In this document: piece after piece, positions 47,935-62,176 of the stretch
Position numbering within the stretch: position 1 is the stretch's first letter
How the letters are laid out: each line of letters begins with the position of its first letter
Origin: Perilla frutescens
Taxonomy: Eukaryota; Streptophyta; Magnoliopsida; Lamiales; Lamiaceae
Length of the DNA stretch: 64,000 nt
Assembly: GCA_026008535.1 (NCBI GenBank)
Contig: BRKX01000014.1
Span: 54,423,006-54,487,005, forward strand
Direction: 5' to 3'
The notes under the pieces: model-generated
Told to the model about the DNA's origin: nothing
Databases searched by the model: none
The model's input: only the letters and a program-made list of their open reading frames with translations
Position numbers and translations under genes: made by a program

Positions 47935-49370
47935 CTACTTAATATATTGAGAGGCCCATTTGAAACCATCGCCGTAGCCCATTTTGCGCACAATGCTGCA
48001 CATGAATACCTCCAAAGGGCGCACATTAGAATCCGCAAGATTCACCTTCCCTTTGCCGGTTGTTACACCTGTCAAGCCAAGGTGATAACGCAATTCATCT
48101 TCTGAGGCAGCATATGGTATGTCAATCTTGTTTCCCAAAATGAGAAATGGGACAGTGGCAAGGGCCTCATCAGAAAGGAGTGCATCTAGTTCCTTCTTGG
48201 ATTCTGCAAAACGCTCCTTGTCATAGGCATCCACCAAGTAAACCACAGCATCAACCTGTAAGACCACAAGACATATTTGTAATTACAAAATAATATCATC
48301 TAATATTGACTAAAAATTTGATCTTTATAAAATTCAGCACTTCCTAGGTGATAATATGGTTAGATAGCTTGTGTTTTCCTCTAGACTAAATAAAATTTGA
48401 GATCCATATCTTGCCTTGCCTGTGGTCAAACTTCATCACCTGTACGTATTCGAGGCAGTTAATTGAGTCACGACCCCATACTAACTTAAGGATGCTACTG
48501 ATAAAGATTCCAATAACAATGAATAATCCAATCTCATTAACTAGCCTCCATTCTATTATAATTTCAGACATCACAGCAAAGCCCGAAGGCAAGAGCTAAA
48601 AGAACACAGAGCTTTTAGCTTTTAACTGTTACATTGGCATATAATGTGTTCCCAAAACTTCAGCTTATCATGCGATGACATGGGAACGAGCAGAAGATAG
48701 ATATTCTCCAGACAGATTCTAACACTCGAACTATATTTAATCAGGCATAATTACCTCCAATAGCAAGCAAAAGCCTTTATTATTTCAGTTAATGGAAAGC
48801 AGAGAAGCTATAATTCACATTCTGCAAAACACTACCAGCTTCATCCATCACAAGAAAGTAGAATCCCTCGAAAACAAAAGTAAATCCAAATTCAACTCAA
48901 AAACAATTCCAGAAACACAGCTAAAAAATATACCGCTTACTTAATGATCCGGAGATGGCAAACCCCAAAATTAACACTTATCAGATAAACAATACAACCA
49001 CCATGAAGAAAACGCAGAGAATCAAATCTACCTTAGCATAATAGTCCTTCCACACTCTACGAGCGATCTGATGACCTCCTAAATCAAACGCCTTGAACTT
49101 AATTTTGCCGATACTCAGCTCCTCCGACGTCGGATATTGTGTCGGCTGATGCTGCACTAATCTCTGAACCAAAACCACAATTCCAACATCAGGATCCATT
49201 AAACAAACCAAAACAAAAATAAAAATCATTCATTCAAAAACCTCATCCTTGAGCATGTGAAGGAGCGTAGTTTTGCCGGCATTATCGAGGCCGAGGAACA
49301 AGATCTTCGCCTCCTTCTGCCATAATCCGAGAGAAGCCAACACGCCGTAAAACCAGTCCCACAGAAACAT
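47935..49370 (-). CDS. SAR1: SAR1 small GTPase (COPII coat initiator)
   Basis: Three coding exons on the minus strand: 49370-49242, 49163-49032 and 48255-47935, giving 193 residues, exactly the plant SAR1 length. The N-terminus MFLWDWFYGVLASLGLWQKE is the amphipathic membrane-inserting helix. The P-loop GLDNAGKT spans residues 27-34. The switch II motif DLGGH spans 70-74, with the catalytic His74. NKID (129-132) is the guanine specificity loop. When loaded with GTP by SEC12 at the ER, SAR1 recruits SEC23/24 and starts COPII vesicle budding. Introns are GT-AG, with the second long (49031-48256). Sequence 5' of the ATG ends in a simple (ATA)n region near 49505-49550. The match to remembered Arabidopsis SAR1 is nearly complete, so confidence is high; the isoform cannot be named. 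Confidence 0.96.
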
Positions 49371-49696
49371 TTTGTCCGTAAACGGTGATCGGAATTCTGA
49401 GATTCCGGCAGATCTCGTTTGATTGCAGCGGAGAAATTGATTTTGACGGTGGTGGAGATAGTCGCACTCTGTCTCTGTAGTAGTAATCTCGAGAAATTGA
49501 GGGAAAATAATAATAATAAAATAAATAATAATAATAATAATTAATATTAATATTAAGTATAAATTGCGTGGAATATGTGGCTGACGTGTCCGTTTCAGAT
49601 TGAAAAAAGGTATTTATTCTCTTTTTTTTGTGACAAATTTTATTTTATATTTGTAAACAATTCATATTTAGTAGCAGTTTGTAATTTTATTTAGGA

Positions 49697-50070
49697 TAAT
49701 TGTAAATTCAAAACTTGAAAGATGGATAATATATGACCTAAAAGATGAAATCTATTAATTGAGGACTGAAACGTGAAAATTATCAATTCGGGATTTCAAA
49801 AATCATGTATTTTTAATGATTTCTTTATTAGATTTATAGATAATTTTTTTTTAAAAAAATAAATTTTTATTGAAAATTAATATGAAAATAACTAAAAAAA
49901 TTGAAATACATAATTTTTGAGGTGCTAGATCGACAATTTTAGGCCTTGTTTGTTTTCATTTCCAAATGAAAATTTCTCACTTTCTATTATTCAAAATACC
50001 GGAAACACGTTTATTTTACTCATTTTCATTTTTAATTCCAATTTTTACTTTTTCCAATCTTATATAACCT

Positions 50071-50119
<49 letters not shown>

Positions 50120-50478
50120 ATTATAGTGGGACTCATTATTTAAATATTCATCAATTCATCATAACTACACAAATATTTATGTTTTCATCTCAACCACAAA
50201 TTTCAAATTGAAAATATAATTAAACAAACATATTTTTATTTTCCAAACCTATAACTCTAAATTTTAAATCATTCATCGTAATAAAATCATTACATTTTTT
50301 AAAAAAATCAATACACCTCGTAAATTGAAATGGAAATATTGAAAATTGAAAATTGATGTTGGAAATAAAAACAAACAAGACCTTAATCTTTCATATATTG
50401 GATTGATAGTTTTCATGTTTTAGGTCATGGATTGATAAATTACTCATCTTTTCAGGTGCTGAATCGACAATTTTCGTT
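49697..50478. repeat. Family B element, split by a Tourist-like MITE
   Basis: The left portion (49697-49941) contains 'gatgaaatctattaattgag', 'cgtgaaaattatcaattcgg' and 'gtgctagatcgacaatttt'. The right portion (50383-50478) resumes with 'aatctttcatatattggatt' and 'ggtgctgaatcgacaatttt'. Together they restore the family B layout once 49942-50382 is removed. Confidence 0.5.
49942..50382. mobile_element. Tourist-like (PIF/Harbinger) MITE
   Basis: It begins ggccttgtttgttttcattt and its right end reverse-complements to ggtcttgtttgtttttattt. The 3-bp target TTA is duplicated at 49939-49941 and 50383-50385. GGCCTTGTTTG termini with TTA/TAA targets are characteristic of Tourist elements. A (CA)n(TA)n microsatellite lies at 50074-50118. 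441 bp, no transposase. Confidence 0.8.
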
Positions 50479-51884
50479 TTATAGATGTTTGATTGTATTT
50501 GAATTTGGATCTTGACTTATCTTATGAATTTTGACTCATAAAACGATCTCACACAATACTCTCTCTTTTACTTTTGCATGGAACATCTAGTTAATTTCAT
50601 GATATTAGCCTAATAGATAAGTTTATGGGACATGAGTGTGTATTCATTAGGTTGAAACTCGTATATATATAGTTTGGTGACTATTGAATAAAATATCTGT
50701 AAGTCACGAGATTGTCACTCGACTAACCAGACAAACAAGTGTGATAAAATAATTGTCCAAAATACCTTATTTTTTATTTTTTTTTTCATTTTTCACCAAT
50801 ATTTGTCCTAAGATAAATTGTAAACATATGCATCGATGAGTTTTATAACGAGAGCTGGAACCAGTGACGGAGACAAGAATTCTGTTAAGGCAGTCCAAAT
50901 AATAATATATAAACATAAAATTAGAAATTAATGATATTTTTATTAAAGTTATAATACTATATTAATTACGTTCTAACATAAAATGATTCACATAATAAAG
51001 ATCAAGTATAATTGACAAATACAATAAAAAAAAAAGAAACAATTCATAATAGGAAAAAAAATCAACATAAAACATAAATTGTAAAAGTGGATGGAAATAA
51101 TTTCACTTTTAAAGAATAAAAATAATATTATTTTTTAGAATATGAGAGCTATTATCATAAACCATAAATTCAACAATAGAGCAATGAAAGCATTCTCTAT
51201 TTAAAGGTGGGTGTATAGAATTAAGGGGAAAAAAACTCAACAAATAATGGTAATAAATTTAAATTTGATAAAAAAAAAGGAGAAATTTGGTAAAATAAAA
51301 AGAAGATGAAGAACGATAAAAGATTATTGGAAGACCGGCCCGTCTCTACTGTTTGGAATTGAAAGGGAGTAAACGATTTTTTTCAATATTAAAATAGAGA
51401 ATTACTAAAATACCCCTACCGTTTTCTAAAATTTCAGGGGGGCATCCGTCAATGATTGAAACGTATATATTATGAAGATCAGGAGTTCGAATTCCCATCT
51501 AAATTATACTAAACTATAGTCATGGAATTTCCTAAATCAACCAATCTTTTTTTTTTTGTGTAGGACACATTGCACATTTATATGAACAAGGAATAGCTTC
51601 GAAATGACATTCTTGCCCTTGTCAACAAACTTACACCTAACCTAGTATTTATTTGTTAGAACAATTAGGAGTCTTGCCTTCTCTTTTCAAGGATATATAC
51701 ACTTGCTTTTGCAGGGGATGGCCCACAAATTACCTCACTCACATATTAGACAATTAGAAATTTTTATACGAAAGCTTGATGTCCAACCATTATGATCCTA
51801 ATAAAATTAAATGTGTCACAATTCAATATTCATTCATAATATCTATGTTTGGTAGTTGTTTGAGTGATAAAATCCATGTATGAT
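50479..51884. other. Intergenic, repeat debris
   Basis: 'cagtgacggagacaag' at 50871 and, reverse-complemented, 'cagtagagacgggccgg' at about 51351 may be ends of a decayed TIR element. 51435-51500 has a box B-like 'aggagttcgaattccc'. No gene recognised. Confidence 0.35.
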
Positions 51885-52690
51885 CATGTACACTTGAAAG
51901 TTTATGTTGCACTATATGTGTTACATTTTTAAATTATGAGTTTTTTTATGATTTAATTTAATTTATGATTTTTTTTAAGATTCATCCCATCCAATTAGGG
52001 TTTATAATGTTTTTAATATTTAATTTTTTAATTTTTAATTAATAATTCATTATTATGGTTGTTGTTTTTTCGAAATTATATTTTATAGTTTTTTTTTGTT
52101 GATAAATGTTGACATGATTATTTATATTATAATTAATTTTTATTTTATAATAAATATTATGAAAATCATAAATTTGATAGTAAAACGCGAAAAAGTACAC
52201 CATGAAATTTCATCCCGATTATGTACAACACGATTAATTACACGTGTTAATGTATTTATTTTTGAATGAATGAATTGAAAAAAATGTTATAAATTGCACA
52301 TGAGAATGAGGATAAAATTCTCTAGTCTATTTTTCACGTCTCACTATTGTGTCTCACTATGAAATTTAATATTTAAAAAAATGTTTATTACAAAAATAAA
52401 TTTTATTATAGTATTACAAATCATAATCAACATTTATTACTAAAAATTAATTTTTTAAAAAATTATATACTCTACTTTTGGAATAATAAACCATATTAAT
52501 CAATTATATTAACTAAAAATAAGAAATAAATATAAACCCTAATTGGGTGGAATGAACCCTAAATAATAATTATAAAATTAAACTAAGCCATAACAAATTA
52601 AAATTAAAGAAAAAAATTGATAAAAATCGAATGAAAATCAAAATGGGATACCAAACCAGATAGAGAAAAGTGGGATAGAGAATTTCATGA
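51885..52690. mobile_element. Large inverted repeat related to MITE family A
   Basis: The left half contains 'gattcatcccatccaattag' and 'ttgataaatgttgacatgat'. The right half contains 'ctaattgggtggaatgaacc' and 'aatcatcatcaac'-like complement (caacatttattac). The two halves are mutually inverted over about 300 bp each, and the outer right end is 'agagaatttcatg'. It is a longer, internally expanded variant, shared in part with 16600-16960 and 43950-44125. Confidence 0.5.
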
Positions 52691-53022
52691 TAAGAACATT
52701 ACTTCCTTATATGCTATACTATTAAGCCATCAAGATCATAATAAAATTAAATATTTCCAATCAAGTACACATTAATAAAAGGAAATGTAGTAAAAGATTT
52801 ATATAAATTGCAGATGAGAACATGATGGAGAGACTAGATTTGTATTTTAATAATTAGTTGAGCTAATAATTTGAAAGAATCTTACAAAGGGTGTATTTGG
52901 AATTTCACACTCCCATTCTCCTTGCATATTTAAGTTCCTCACACTCCCACTAAAAATCTAAAATAGAAGCATCATAAAAAAAAACCTGTCTGAAAACAAG
53001 AGATCGATCGAGTTTGAAAAGC

Positions 53023-54551
<1,529 letters not shown>

Positions 54552-55156
54552 AGCTCTAGCAATGAAGGCGGTGAAGACGAAGAGGACGAGCATATTCATA
54601 TAGATGAAAATTATAACAATGCATAGACAAAGAAACAGATTGGAAACAAAGAAAAAGGAAGAAATTTTAAATTTTTACCTTTTTTTATTGAAAAAAAAAG
54701 CATCAGTTTGTTAGCAGTTGATATGGAAAATGAAAGGCTACCAAAAAATTTAAAAAGGGACTTGCAATGCAAGCTATTTAGATGCATAAACACTTCCAAC
54801 AAACATTCAGCTGTGATTTCACTTCAAGAAGAAAAGCAAAATCTACATCAACTTTGGCCCTACATATCAGAAAAGTCATGTTGCAGCAATAAATATCAAA
54901 ACTGGAAAATGTAAGTGAATATTATAGAAACAGAATGGAAGACTAGAAATTTGATTGAAGTAACACAAATGGAGCAGAAGCATCTACAGCACATAAAATT
55001 CGATCATCTACAATAGTGATCTTGCCCGTCTATAATATTACTTACGAACAATGTTATAGCATTTGCAGTCTATAACTATCCACCTCGAAGTCGAGCATGG
55101 TGTTTAGCTCCTACCTGCAGCAGCACACGACAATTATACGTGACATTATGTGTCGC
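54552..55156. other. Tail-to-tail intergenic region (3' UTRs)
   Basis: This roughly 600-bp region lies between the RING-CH stop (+) and the MCM7 stop (-) and probably holds both 3' UTRs. Overlapping short frames on both strands at 54611-54914 show no family features. Confidence 0.5.
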
Positions 55157-58100
55157 TTAAGCATCAATGAAGCGAATGTCAAAGGTGTTTGGGTGGATCT
55201 GCCACACATTTAAGGCTGCATATTCCTCTAAGCATTCTTTGAGTTGGGCTTCGCTGTATCCCTGGTGACAACAAGTCTCAGAAAATAAGATATCCAGATG
55301 CGTATAATAACAGAGAATTGAGACGTTATAAGCAATATACATGTTTCAGGAAGGGAAGGGAATAGTCTTTAGTTTTTATAATCAATTAGCGTGATCCTTG
55401 CGTGCTGTAGAGAAGTCACTCAGCCAATCATTCAGAAGACAGTAGATAATCAATTGCCATCTTTTTCATTTTTAACTTCATTCAAAATAATCAATTCATA
55501 CACTTTTTTTTATCATATCATTAGATGACAATAGATATAGGAATCATGTTTACGCTGAAGGTATAGAACAATAAAAATGGTTTGGCTGGACCTGATATTC
55601 ATTGAAAATTTGAAATTACTACTATTTCAATTTGGAAAGTCCAAAAGCATATGCTCGTAGTTTTTGAAAACTAACCTTTCTTGAGATCCAGTTGAGAGCA
55701 TGTGCATAGCTTACATCCGTCCGGTTACCTCTTGCAGCTTCATCACGTAAGATTGAATAAATATCAGATATTGCGTCCAGACCGGACCTTTGACGGTCAT
55801 CTGAATACAATGAGAACTTTGACATTTGCATCAATCTAAGTGCCTCATCTACATCACTCTGAGCTACATTCTTTGAGAATCTGAGTCTTGCCAGAGCCTA
55901 AAAAGATAAAAGAGCCCTCCCATTTTAGAGAAAATAGAAAAAGCAAAAAACAGATGTTTCCATCAATGATTAAGTATGATAATATGTGGTCTATCATAAT
56001 AAAAAGTGAAAGGAAGGGATAGGTTTGAAATTTTATATGATCTTACCAATTAATATATAAGTTAATTGATTATACCTCTAATTGTTGTTTCAATTTGGCT
56101 ATTTTCAGGGGGGAAAAAATATATACATCAAGGGAAACCAATCTTGTCTAAAGGTTCAAAACTTCGTATTATTGTAATCTGTAAATGGAGTGGACCAATG
56201 GGCAAACCTATTCCAATGATTCCCCTAGCTCCATTATTTCAACGGCTAGTAAAGAAACTTACTGCTGATATCCTAAGAATGCTGAGAAGAGTTCTGACAG
56301 TTGTATAAGAGTGTGGACTACTTGATTTTGCTTCTTCCTGCCTGATACTTGAATATGCACTAGCTATATATTCCTCCAACTCTCTTGGTACAGTAGGAGA
56401 CAGTTTTCTTGCAGCTGAAATGTATGCCCTAACAACCACAACATATTTAGGTTAATGCAAGCCAATTCAATTTAAAGGATACAAGTTAGAGATATTAACA
56501 AAACCCATATTCTAATGTCAATGTAACATGGATTTTGATGAAGTATACAAAAAAAGAATCCCCTTACCAAACCTAAATTTTGAGTAATTACTCAAAGCTA
56601 TATCCCCTTTCATTTAAAGAACACATAGCTTATTGTCATATTTGAGTTTCAAAGTAAGTTGACTGGAAAATTTAGAGACCTTCTCGGATCGTAAAGTTAG
56701 TGCAATACTTTCATATTTACCTAAGGAGAGGTGGCTCAAGAGGAGTGAACCCAAGATCTGGAGATTCTTTTGCTTGGTGGACGTGGAGAACATGCCGAGC
56801 CATTTCAAGATCAGTATCCATATCTGCTCGGTCTAGGATCAACCATAGAAGATCAAACCTTGACAGAAGAGCTGGAGGGAGATTAATATTCTCAGCAGGT
56901 GATCTCCTTAGATCATATCTACCCCTGCAACACATTGTAGTGAAGTTGTGAAACATCATAGCTAACATCTGGAAAAACTTACATAGTAGTTAGAAACAGC
57001 TTGATGATTCTAGTTCCATATCATCACTGAAAATAAATGAATTAAGATTCAAAACTGAAGACAAACTGAATTGAGTTTAAGAATTGGGTACCAGGCAGGA
57101 TTAGCAGCAGCAAGAACAGCAGTCCGTGCATTCAATGATGTAGTGATTCCAGCTTTAGCAATGCTAACCGTTTGCTGCTCCATCACTTCATGTATTGCTG
57201 TCCGATCAGATTCATCCATTTTGTCAAACTCATCGATGGCACAAATACCCATATCCGCTAGCACCTGATAGGAATGGTAGTTAGGCATACTCTTTAAGTG
57301 AAAGAAAGACACAAACCAATGCTTCCCATGAAAAATCATTCTCACCAGAGCTCCACCTTCCAAAACCATTTCATTTGTCACTGGATCCTTCTGTACAGCT
57401 GCAGTCAGACCAACTCCACTACTTCCCTTTCCAGTTGTGTACACACCTCTTGGTGCAACATTGATTATGTGTTTGAGAAGCTGACTTTTTGCAACACCTG
57501 GATCACCCATCAGACATATGTGTAGGTCTCCTCTAATCTGCATCAGTACATGAGGGAGCTTCATTATATTAAAGCATGATAAAGGAAAAACTATTTCAAA
57601 ATATGCTGTCATGATCTACAATTTTCAATATATACATCGGTAAACTAGAACATTTATATGTCCGCTTGAATAAAGTGTGCATCATGGTAATTTAGCAGGA
57701 GCAAAGGGAAGATCAATTATAAGATATTCAGACAATAAGATTATTCCTCCAGTGAAATACACAAGTATTCTACACAAGCAGCTCCAAACCAATACCTTCA
57801 TCCCATCTTTTAGTTGTCGGTGAGGAGCACCAACTAGAAGAAGAAGAAGCGCCTTCTTAATGTCATCATGCCCAAAAATTTCAGGGGCCAATGATCGTGA
57901 TAGTTTGTTATAGATATCACCATCCTCAGCTAACCGAGCAATTTGCTCCTCCTCTTCCCCTCTAAGCTCATAACTGCATTCCAAAGTAAATTCAACATTA
58001 AGCTTTTTATAGAACTTAGGTGTGCACCAAAACTTATCTGCACCAAAACAAAAATATGATCTGCTTTGAATTCTAAAATCTTAAGCTATCAGAAAGGAAT

Positions 58101-60598
58101 ATCAGTTTAATGCCTTCAGCACACACGTGTGCACCAATTACTTTGTACAAAAGCCTTGGACTATTGGGCATGAAAATTTGTTGAATGAATGGCAGTCAGA
58201 ACCTTTTGTTTAGTCGTATTTTAAAAGCTTAAGCTGTTGAAGGGGAGTGTCATTTGATTTACATATTCAACAACATTTGGTATTTATCTCATTCCTTCAA
58301 GTAAGACCAAGTGGCACATGCAAACATAAAACATCTTACTCTTCATATTTTTTCTTGAAGTGTGTGACGGACATTGCTTCCAAGTAAGTATCAGCAATTA
58401 AGCCAGCTCGCATTGCCCTAAACCCAGTGTATGGAATTGGGAGAAATATCCCTGACAACTCTACAACATCACCAGGAGCTACCTGAAGTATTGTGGAAAA
58501 TAGAGTAAAAAGGCAGCAAGAATTGTGACAAAAAACACTTGTCTGAAACAAAAGTAAATCTCCAAAGAAGGATAACCACAAAAAACAGAACTCATATGGC
58601 AAAATCTTCCAACTTGAGCTTTAATACAAATAGGCTTACACAGGTAACGGAATCTTATGTAAAGTGGTGTTAGTATCTTATACTCCATGAGAATATCTGA
58701 AGTATATAGTTTGGTTCATAGTTATGCTAGAAATAAATGTGTATGTCTACTTGATACTCACTTAAGGGTGCAGTACTCATGTTTGATATCTTGCATTTTG
58801 GTACAACTTCAAACACATGAAAAAGATCATTGATTTGATCTATAACAATTTCAGACAGGATGAATATGTGTGATGCAGCCTTTTACTAGACTTCAATCAG
58901 CATTAGCTGTAATATTTTCCTGAGCTTATATGCGAAGGGTGGAATTTAGGTAACCAAAGTTCCCATGTCTGTGTCAGCCATCAGAATGGATCCCAAAGAA
59001 ACATACGGCAAGTTCCATCCCAAGGAGCTTTGAATTATTAATCACTAACCTTTCTAGTAAGCTCTCCTCTAAAATGTACAGTCATCGATCGGGGAATGTG
59101 ACCTTTTGGAACATGTTCAGCTAGTTCTTGAAGTTTGGCCTGAAACATACTTAGAAAGTTTAGGGGAAAAAAATCCTTCAAAGTAGTCTTGAGCACAAGC
59201 AACATTGAAATGCAGACCTCCTGAAACTTCAGAAATTTCGATGCTCTGAGTTGGGGAATGAGCTTCCCTTTTGCATGGTTTGTTTTGCATTGTTCAGATG
59301 GGCAATCAAATAGAGGCATATATACTCGAGCAGTTACTTCCTGTCTCACACGTAACAATTTGGTTATCAACCAAATGAAGTCAAAAGGATACCAGAATCA
59401 GAATCAATTAGGAACCAAAGATAAAACCTGATAGATTTCGAAACCACACTCCTCACATGTGTAGACAGCAACCTGCATGAGCGGTTTGACATCCGAGCAT
59501 CGTGTCACAATGCCAGATATCCTTACAAGCTGACCAATATATGAAGCTTTAACCTCCCTGATCGTATAAGGCCTTCCCTTTGGAGACGCCTTGACATAAA
59601 CTTCACTGATATAATGAAGGAAATTGTTAATGGCACCTTCCTTACAAAATTAGCTGAAAATTATAGTTCTTGACTTCTTGTTCCATTTTTTTTTTCAGAT
59701 TCCACAACTTGACCCAAAACTAGTGAAGACACTATATACAAAAACGTACATAAGAAGAAATGAACCAGCCATTTTCTGCTGCCATAACTGGCGTGGCCTT
59801 TAAACCATACAAACATCCATTTATATGGTTTAATTTTGATAATAACTACTAATCAGCAGCGCTAGAAGATTAATAGAAATTCCAGAGCATTAATTAATTA
59901 AAGCTACGGCTTTTGTAAAACTTACTAAAATCTTTTAATTTCTGGAGGCATCTTCTTTTGGGGATCAGAGGCTCCAGCACTGTCATTTCCGTCGACAGCC
60001 CTCTGACTCATAAAAACGTCGTCGTCGTCATCTGGAAGCACCTCAGTTGGTTCTGGCAGTAGCTCATCAATTGCGTCAGCAAATATCCCAATATATCGCC
60101 TAGTGTTTTCAGTGACACGCCTCAAAAACTCCTCATCCAAATCCTTATACTAGATTTTTTCATCAACAACAAAAAAAAGCCCTAAAATTAGAGACACTCC
60201 ATTAAAATAATGAGATGCACATGCTAAAAGCAGAGATTTTTACATCGATTAGGTCTTCGAGCTCAATCTGGACGACCTTCATTTTCCGATTCGCTACATC
60301 TTGCTGGGAATAGCAAATTGAGAGTGTAAAACGAAATTGTCAAATTAAAAAAAAAGGGAGATGAACTCCAGTTTACTAACGCGGTGAATAAGCAGGGAAA
60401 TCTCACCAGGATGTTCATATATTTGGCTTCTCCGCTCGCATCTGCAAAGTTAGTGAGGAAATCCTTCGCGGTCTCTGCAATTCATAAAAAATAAAATAAA
60501 AAAAATCAAGCAAGCAAAACGAATAGCTTCATGAAATGCTGGGAAAGATGGAGCGCGGTTTGCTTGCCTCTATCTTGCTTGAAGTCAAGTTCATTCAT
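55157..60598 (-). CDS. MCM7: MCM7 replicative helicase subunit (PROLIFERA-like)
   Basis: Fifteen exons on the minus strand: 60598-60568, 60474-60407, 60303-60244, 60149-59926, 59605-59428, 59340-59218, 59139-59050, 58482-58340, 57973-57796, 57537-57346, 57264-57092, 56924-56721, 56428-56263, 55897-55676 and 55261-55157. Joined, they give 718 residues, against about 716 in Arabidopsis. The zinc ligands are C178, C181, C200 and C205. Walker A is GDPGVAKS (376-383). Walker B is CAIDEF (437-442). The arginine finger is SRFD (508-511). The C-terminus KECLEEYAALNVWQIHPNTF is the winged-helix end. The protein is one of six subunits of the MCM2-7 ring that unwinds DNA in S phase. The first intron (60567-60475) is GC-AG. 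Twin E2F-type sites lie upstream. At the exon 8/9 junction the residue is Asp where I remember Glu in Arabidopsis. Confidence 0.96.
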
Positions 60599-60624
60599 GG
60601 CGGCGGCGTCTGCGTTTGCGAGAT

Positions 60625-60662
<38 letters not shown>

Positions 60663-60675
60663 TAGCGGTTGTATA

Positions 60676-60686
60676 TTGGCGGCAAA
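60676..60686 (+). promoter_or_regulatory. E2F-like site, proximal, MCM7 promoter
   Basis: TTGGCGGCAAA, about 80 bp upstream of the MCM7 ATG, is one base from the E2F core TTSSCGSS(A). With the stronger site at 60728-60740 it forms a pair, as expected for S-phase genes. Confidence 0.55.
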
Positions 60687-60727
60687 ATGAAGAGAGAGGT
60701 GGAATGGAGAGTAATATAGGGTGGATG

Positions 60728-60740
60728 TTTTGGCGGGAAA
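60728..60740 (+). promoter_or_regulatory. E2F site, distal, MCM7 promoter
   Basis: TTTTGGCGGGAAA fully matches the plant and animal E2F consensus TTTSGCGSGAAA. It lies about 130 bp upstream of the MCM7 start codon. E2F control of MCM genes is established in plants; binding here is an inference from sequence. Confidence 0.75.
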
Positions 60741-60869
60741 TGGAGAGAGAGGGAGAGCAACAAATTGCAGCAGACCCTCGAGAGTTTTCATTATTGCACC
60801 GTGGTGCCCTTGGATTTATGAAAATTACAGTTTAGCGCTGTTGCTGTATTTTCACCAATTCTCCAAATG

Positions 60870-60872
60870 CAT

Positions 60873-60925
<53 letters not shown>

Positions 60926-61273
60926 AGTAGCCATAGAGAAAAGGGTCCACTCCTTTAATTTGATTTGATCAAATTTTTTAGAATTGCACCCAATCTTAAT
61001 AGGATTTAATAAATCTTAATTAAGATAAAATAAATTCAAATAAATAAAGTAGTGCGGATTACTTTTTAGATTACGAGTCATTTTTTTTAGTATTATGAAA
61101 ATATTTTTCTGACATTTTTTTTTTGCACAAGTCAGGTTGACCCGCGGCCCATCCGTCTAATAGGATTGTTCGCCTTATTATTGTGACTTTTTCTGTCTCA
61201 TTTTGATGGACTTATTTCTCTTTTTGAAATGTTTCAATATATACATGTTTTTATATACTTTTAGTTAATTTAC
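60870..61273. other. Intergenic with (AT)n tract
   Basis: (AT)n at about 60874-60917, then AT-rich DNA. 61137-61170 has a small GC-richer patch (gacccgcggcccatccg), likely part of a transposon end. No gene recognised. Confidence 0.4.
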
Positions 61274-61820
61274 TACTCTCTCCGTTTCATTTTGTTAGAC
61301 TTGTTTTTTTTTTGTATGTCCCCATTTATGGTTCTAATATATTTATTTAATTACTAATATATACTCCTATTCAATACTCCCTCCATTTATGAATAGTGTC
61401 ATTCTAGTATTTTAATTTTGTTTAAAAAAAATGACATTCCAGATGATAGAAAATTTACATTTTTCACACATTTACCCTTATTTAATTAATTTATTAATTT
61501 GTGTGTATTCATCCAAAATGACATTTATATAAAAACAAAAGGAGTATGTTCACATTAGACGTTAATTCAATGTCAAAAAAATAAATAAGGGCATATTAAA
61601 AAGTTTCTTGATTAATTATTTTTCTCAATCCTTTTCTTAATTCTCGTGAAAACTCTCAATTAGTCTATTAAAATAGGACGGGATGAGTAATATGTTTACA
61701 TTAAGGAATAATTTACTATCAAAAAATAAATAAGAACATAATAAAAAATTTCTTGGTTAATTATCTTTCCCAATCTTTTTCTTAATCCCGTGAAAAATCT
61801 ATCAAAATGGAAAGGAGGGA
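61274..61820. mobile_element. Nested/tandem Stowaway-like cluster
   Basis: The outer ends are tactctctccgtttcatttt (61272 onward) and, reverse-complemented, cactccctcctttccatttt. Within it, 61380-61546 is a separate Stowaway: ctccctccatttatgaat, then gtgtcatt, against the reverse-complemented end ctccttttgtttttat. About 61553-61690 and 61691-61820 repeat the same 130-bp tail twice, both ending like a Stowaway right arm. The family is shared with 62341-62569. Confidence 0.55.
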
Positions 61821-62176
61821 GTGTTATAATTAAAAAAAAATCCCTTTGATACTGATATGATATCCTTGCCTAATTACTTGATTTTAGTACCAACACATTA
61901 ATGTTGATAGAAACCAAAGTGACGAAATATAACTATTGAGTCGAAGTAGTATATTGGGATGATTTTACAAGTAAATTTCGATAGATTTACACCAGATTGA
62001 TAAAATGAAATGAAATAAGAGAGCATACAAAAATGTGTTTTCCCCCTATCAGATTCAATAATCCTCAACCAAAGCTGCTGCTGCTGCTACCAACCATAGG
62101 ATGTTGTTAAGAGCTTCACCCGGGACCCGAGACGAGACGAGACGAGGGCTCATCAACACGCGATACTGCTTCCCGC
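61821..62176. other. 3' flank of VPS51
   Basis: About 350 bp after the VPS51 stop on the minus strand, including a GC-rich stretch (gcttcacccgggacccgag) at about 62111-62150 just beyond the stop and probably the 3' UTR. No separate gene seen. Confidence 0.45.
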
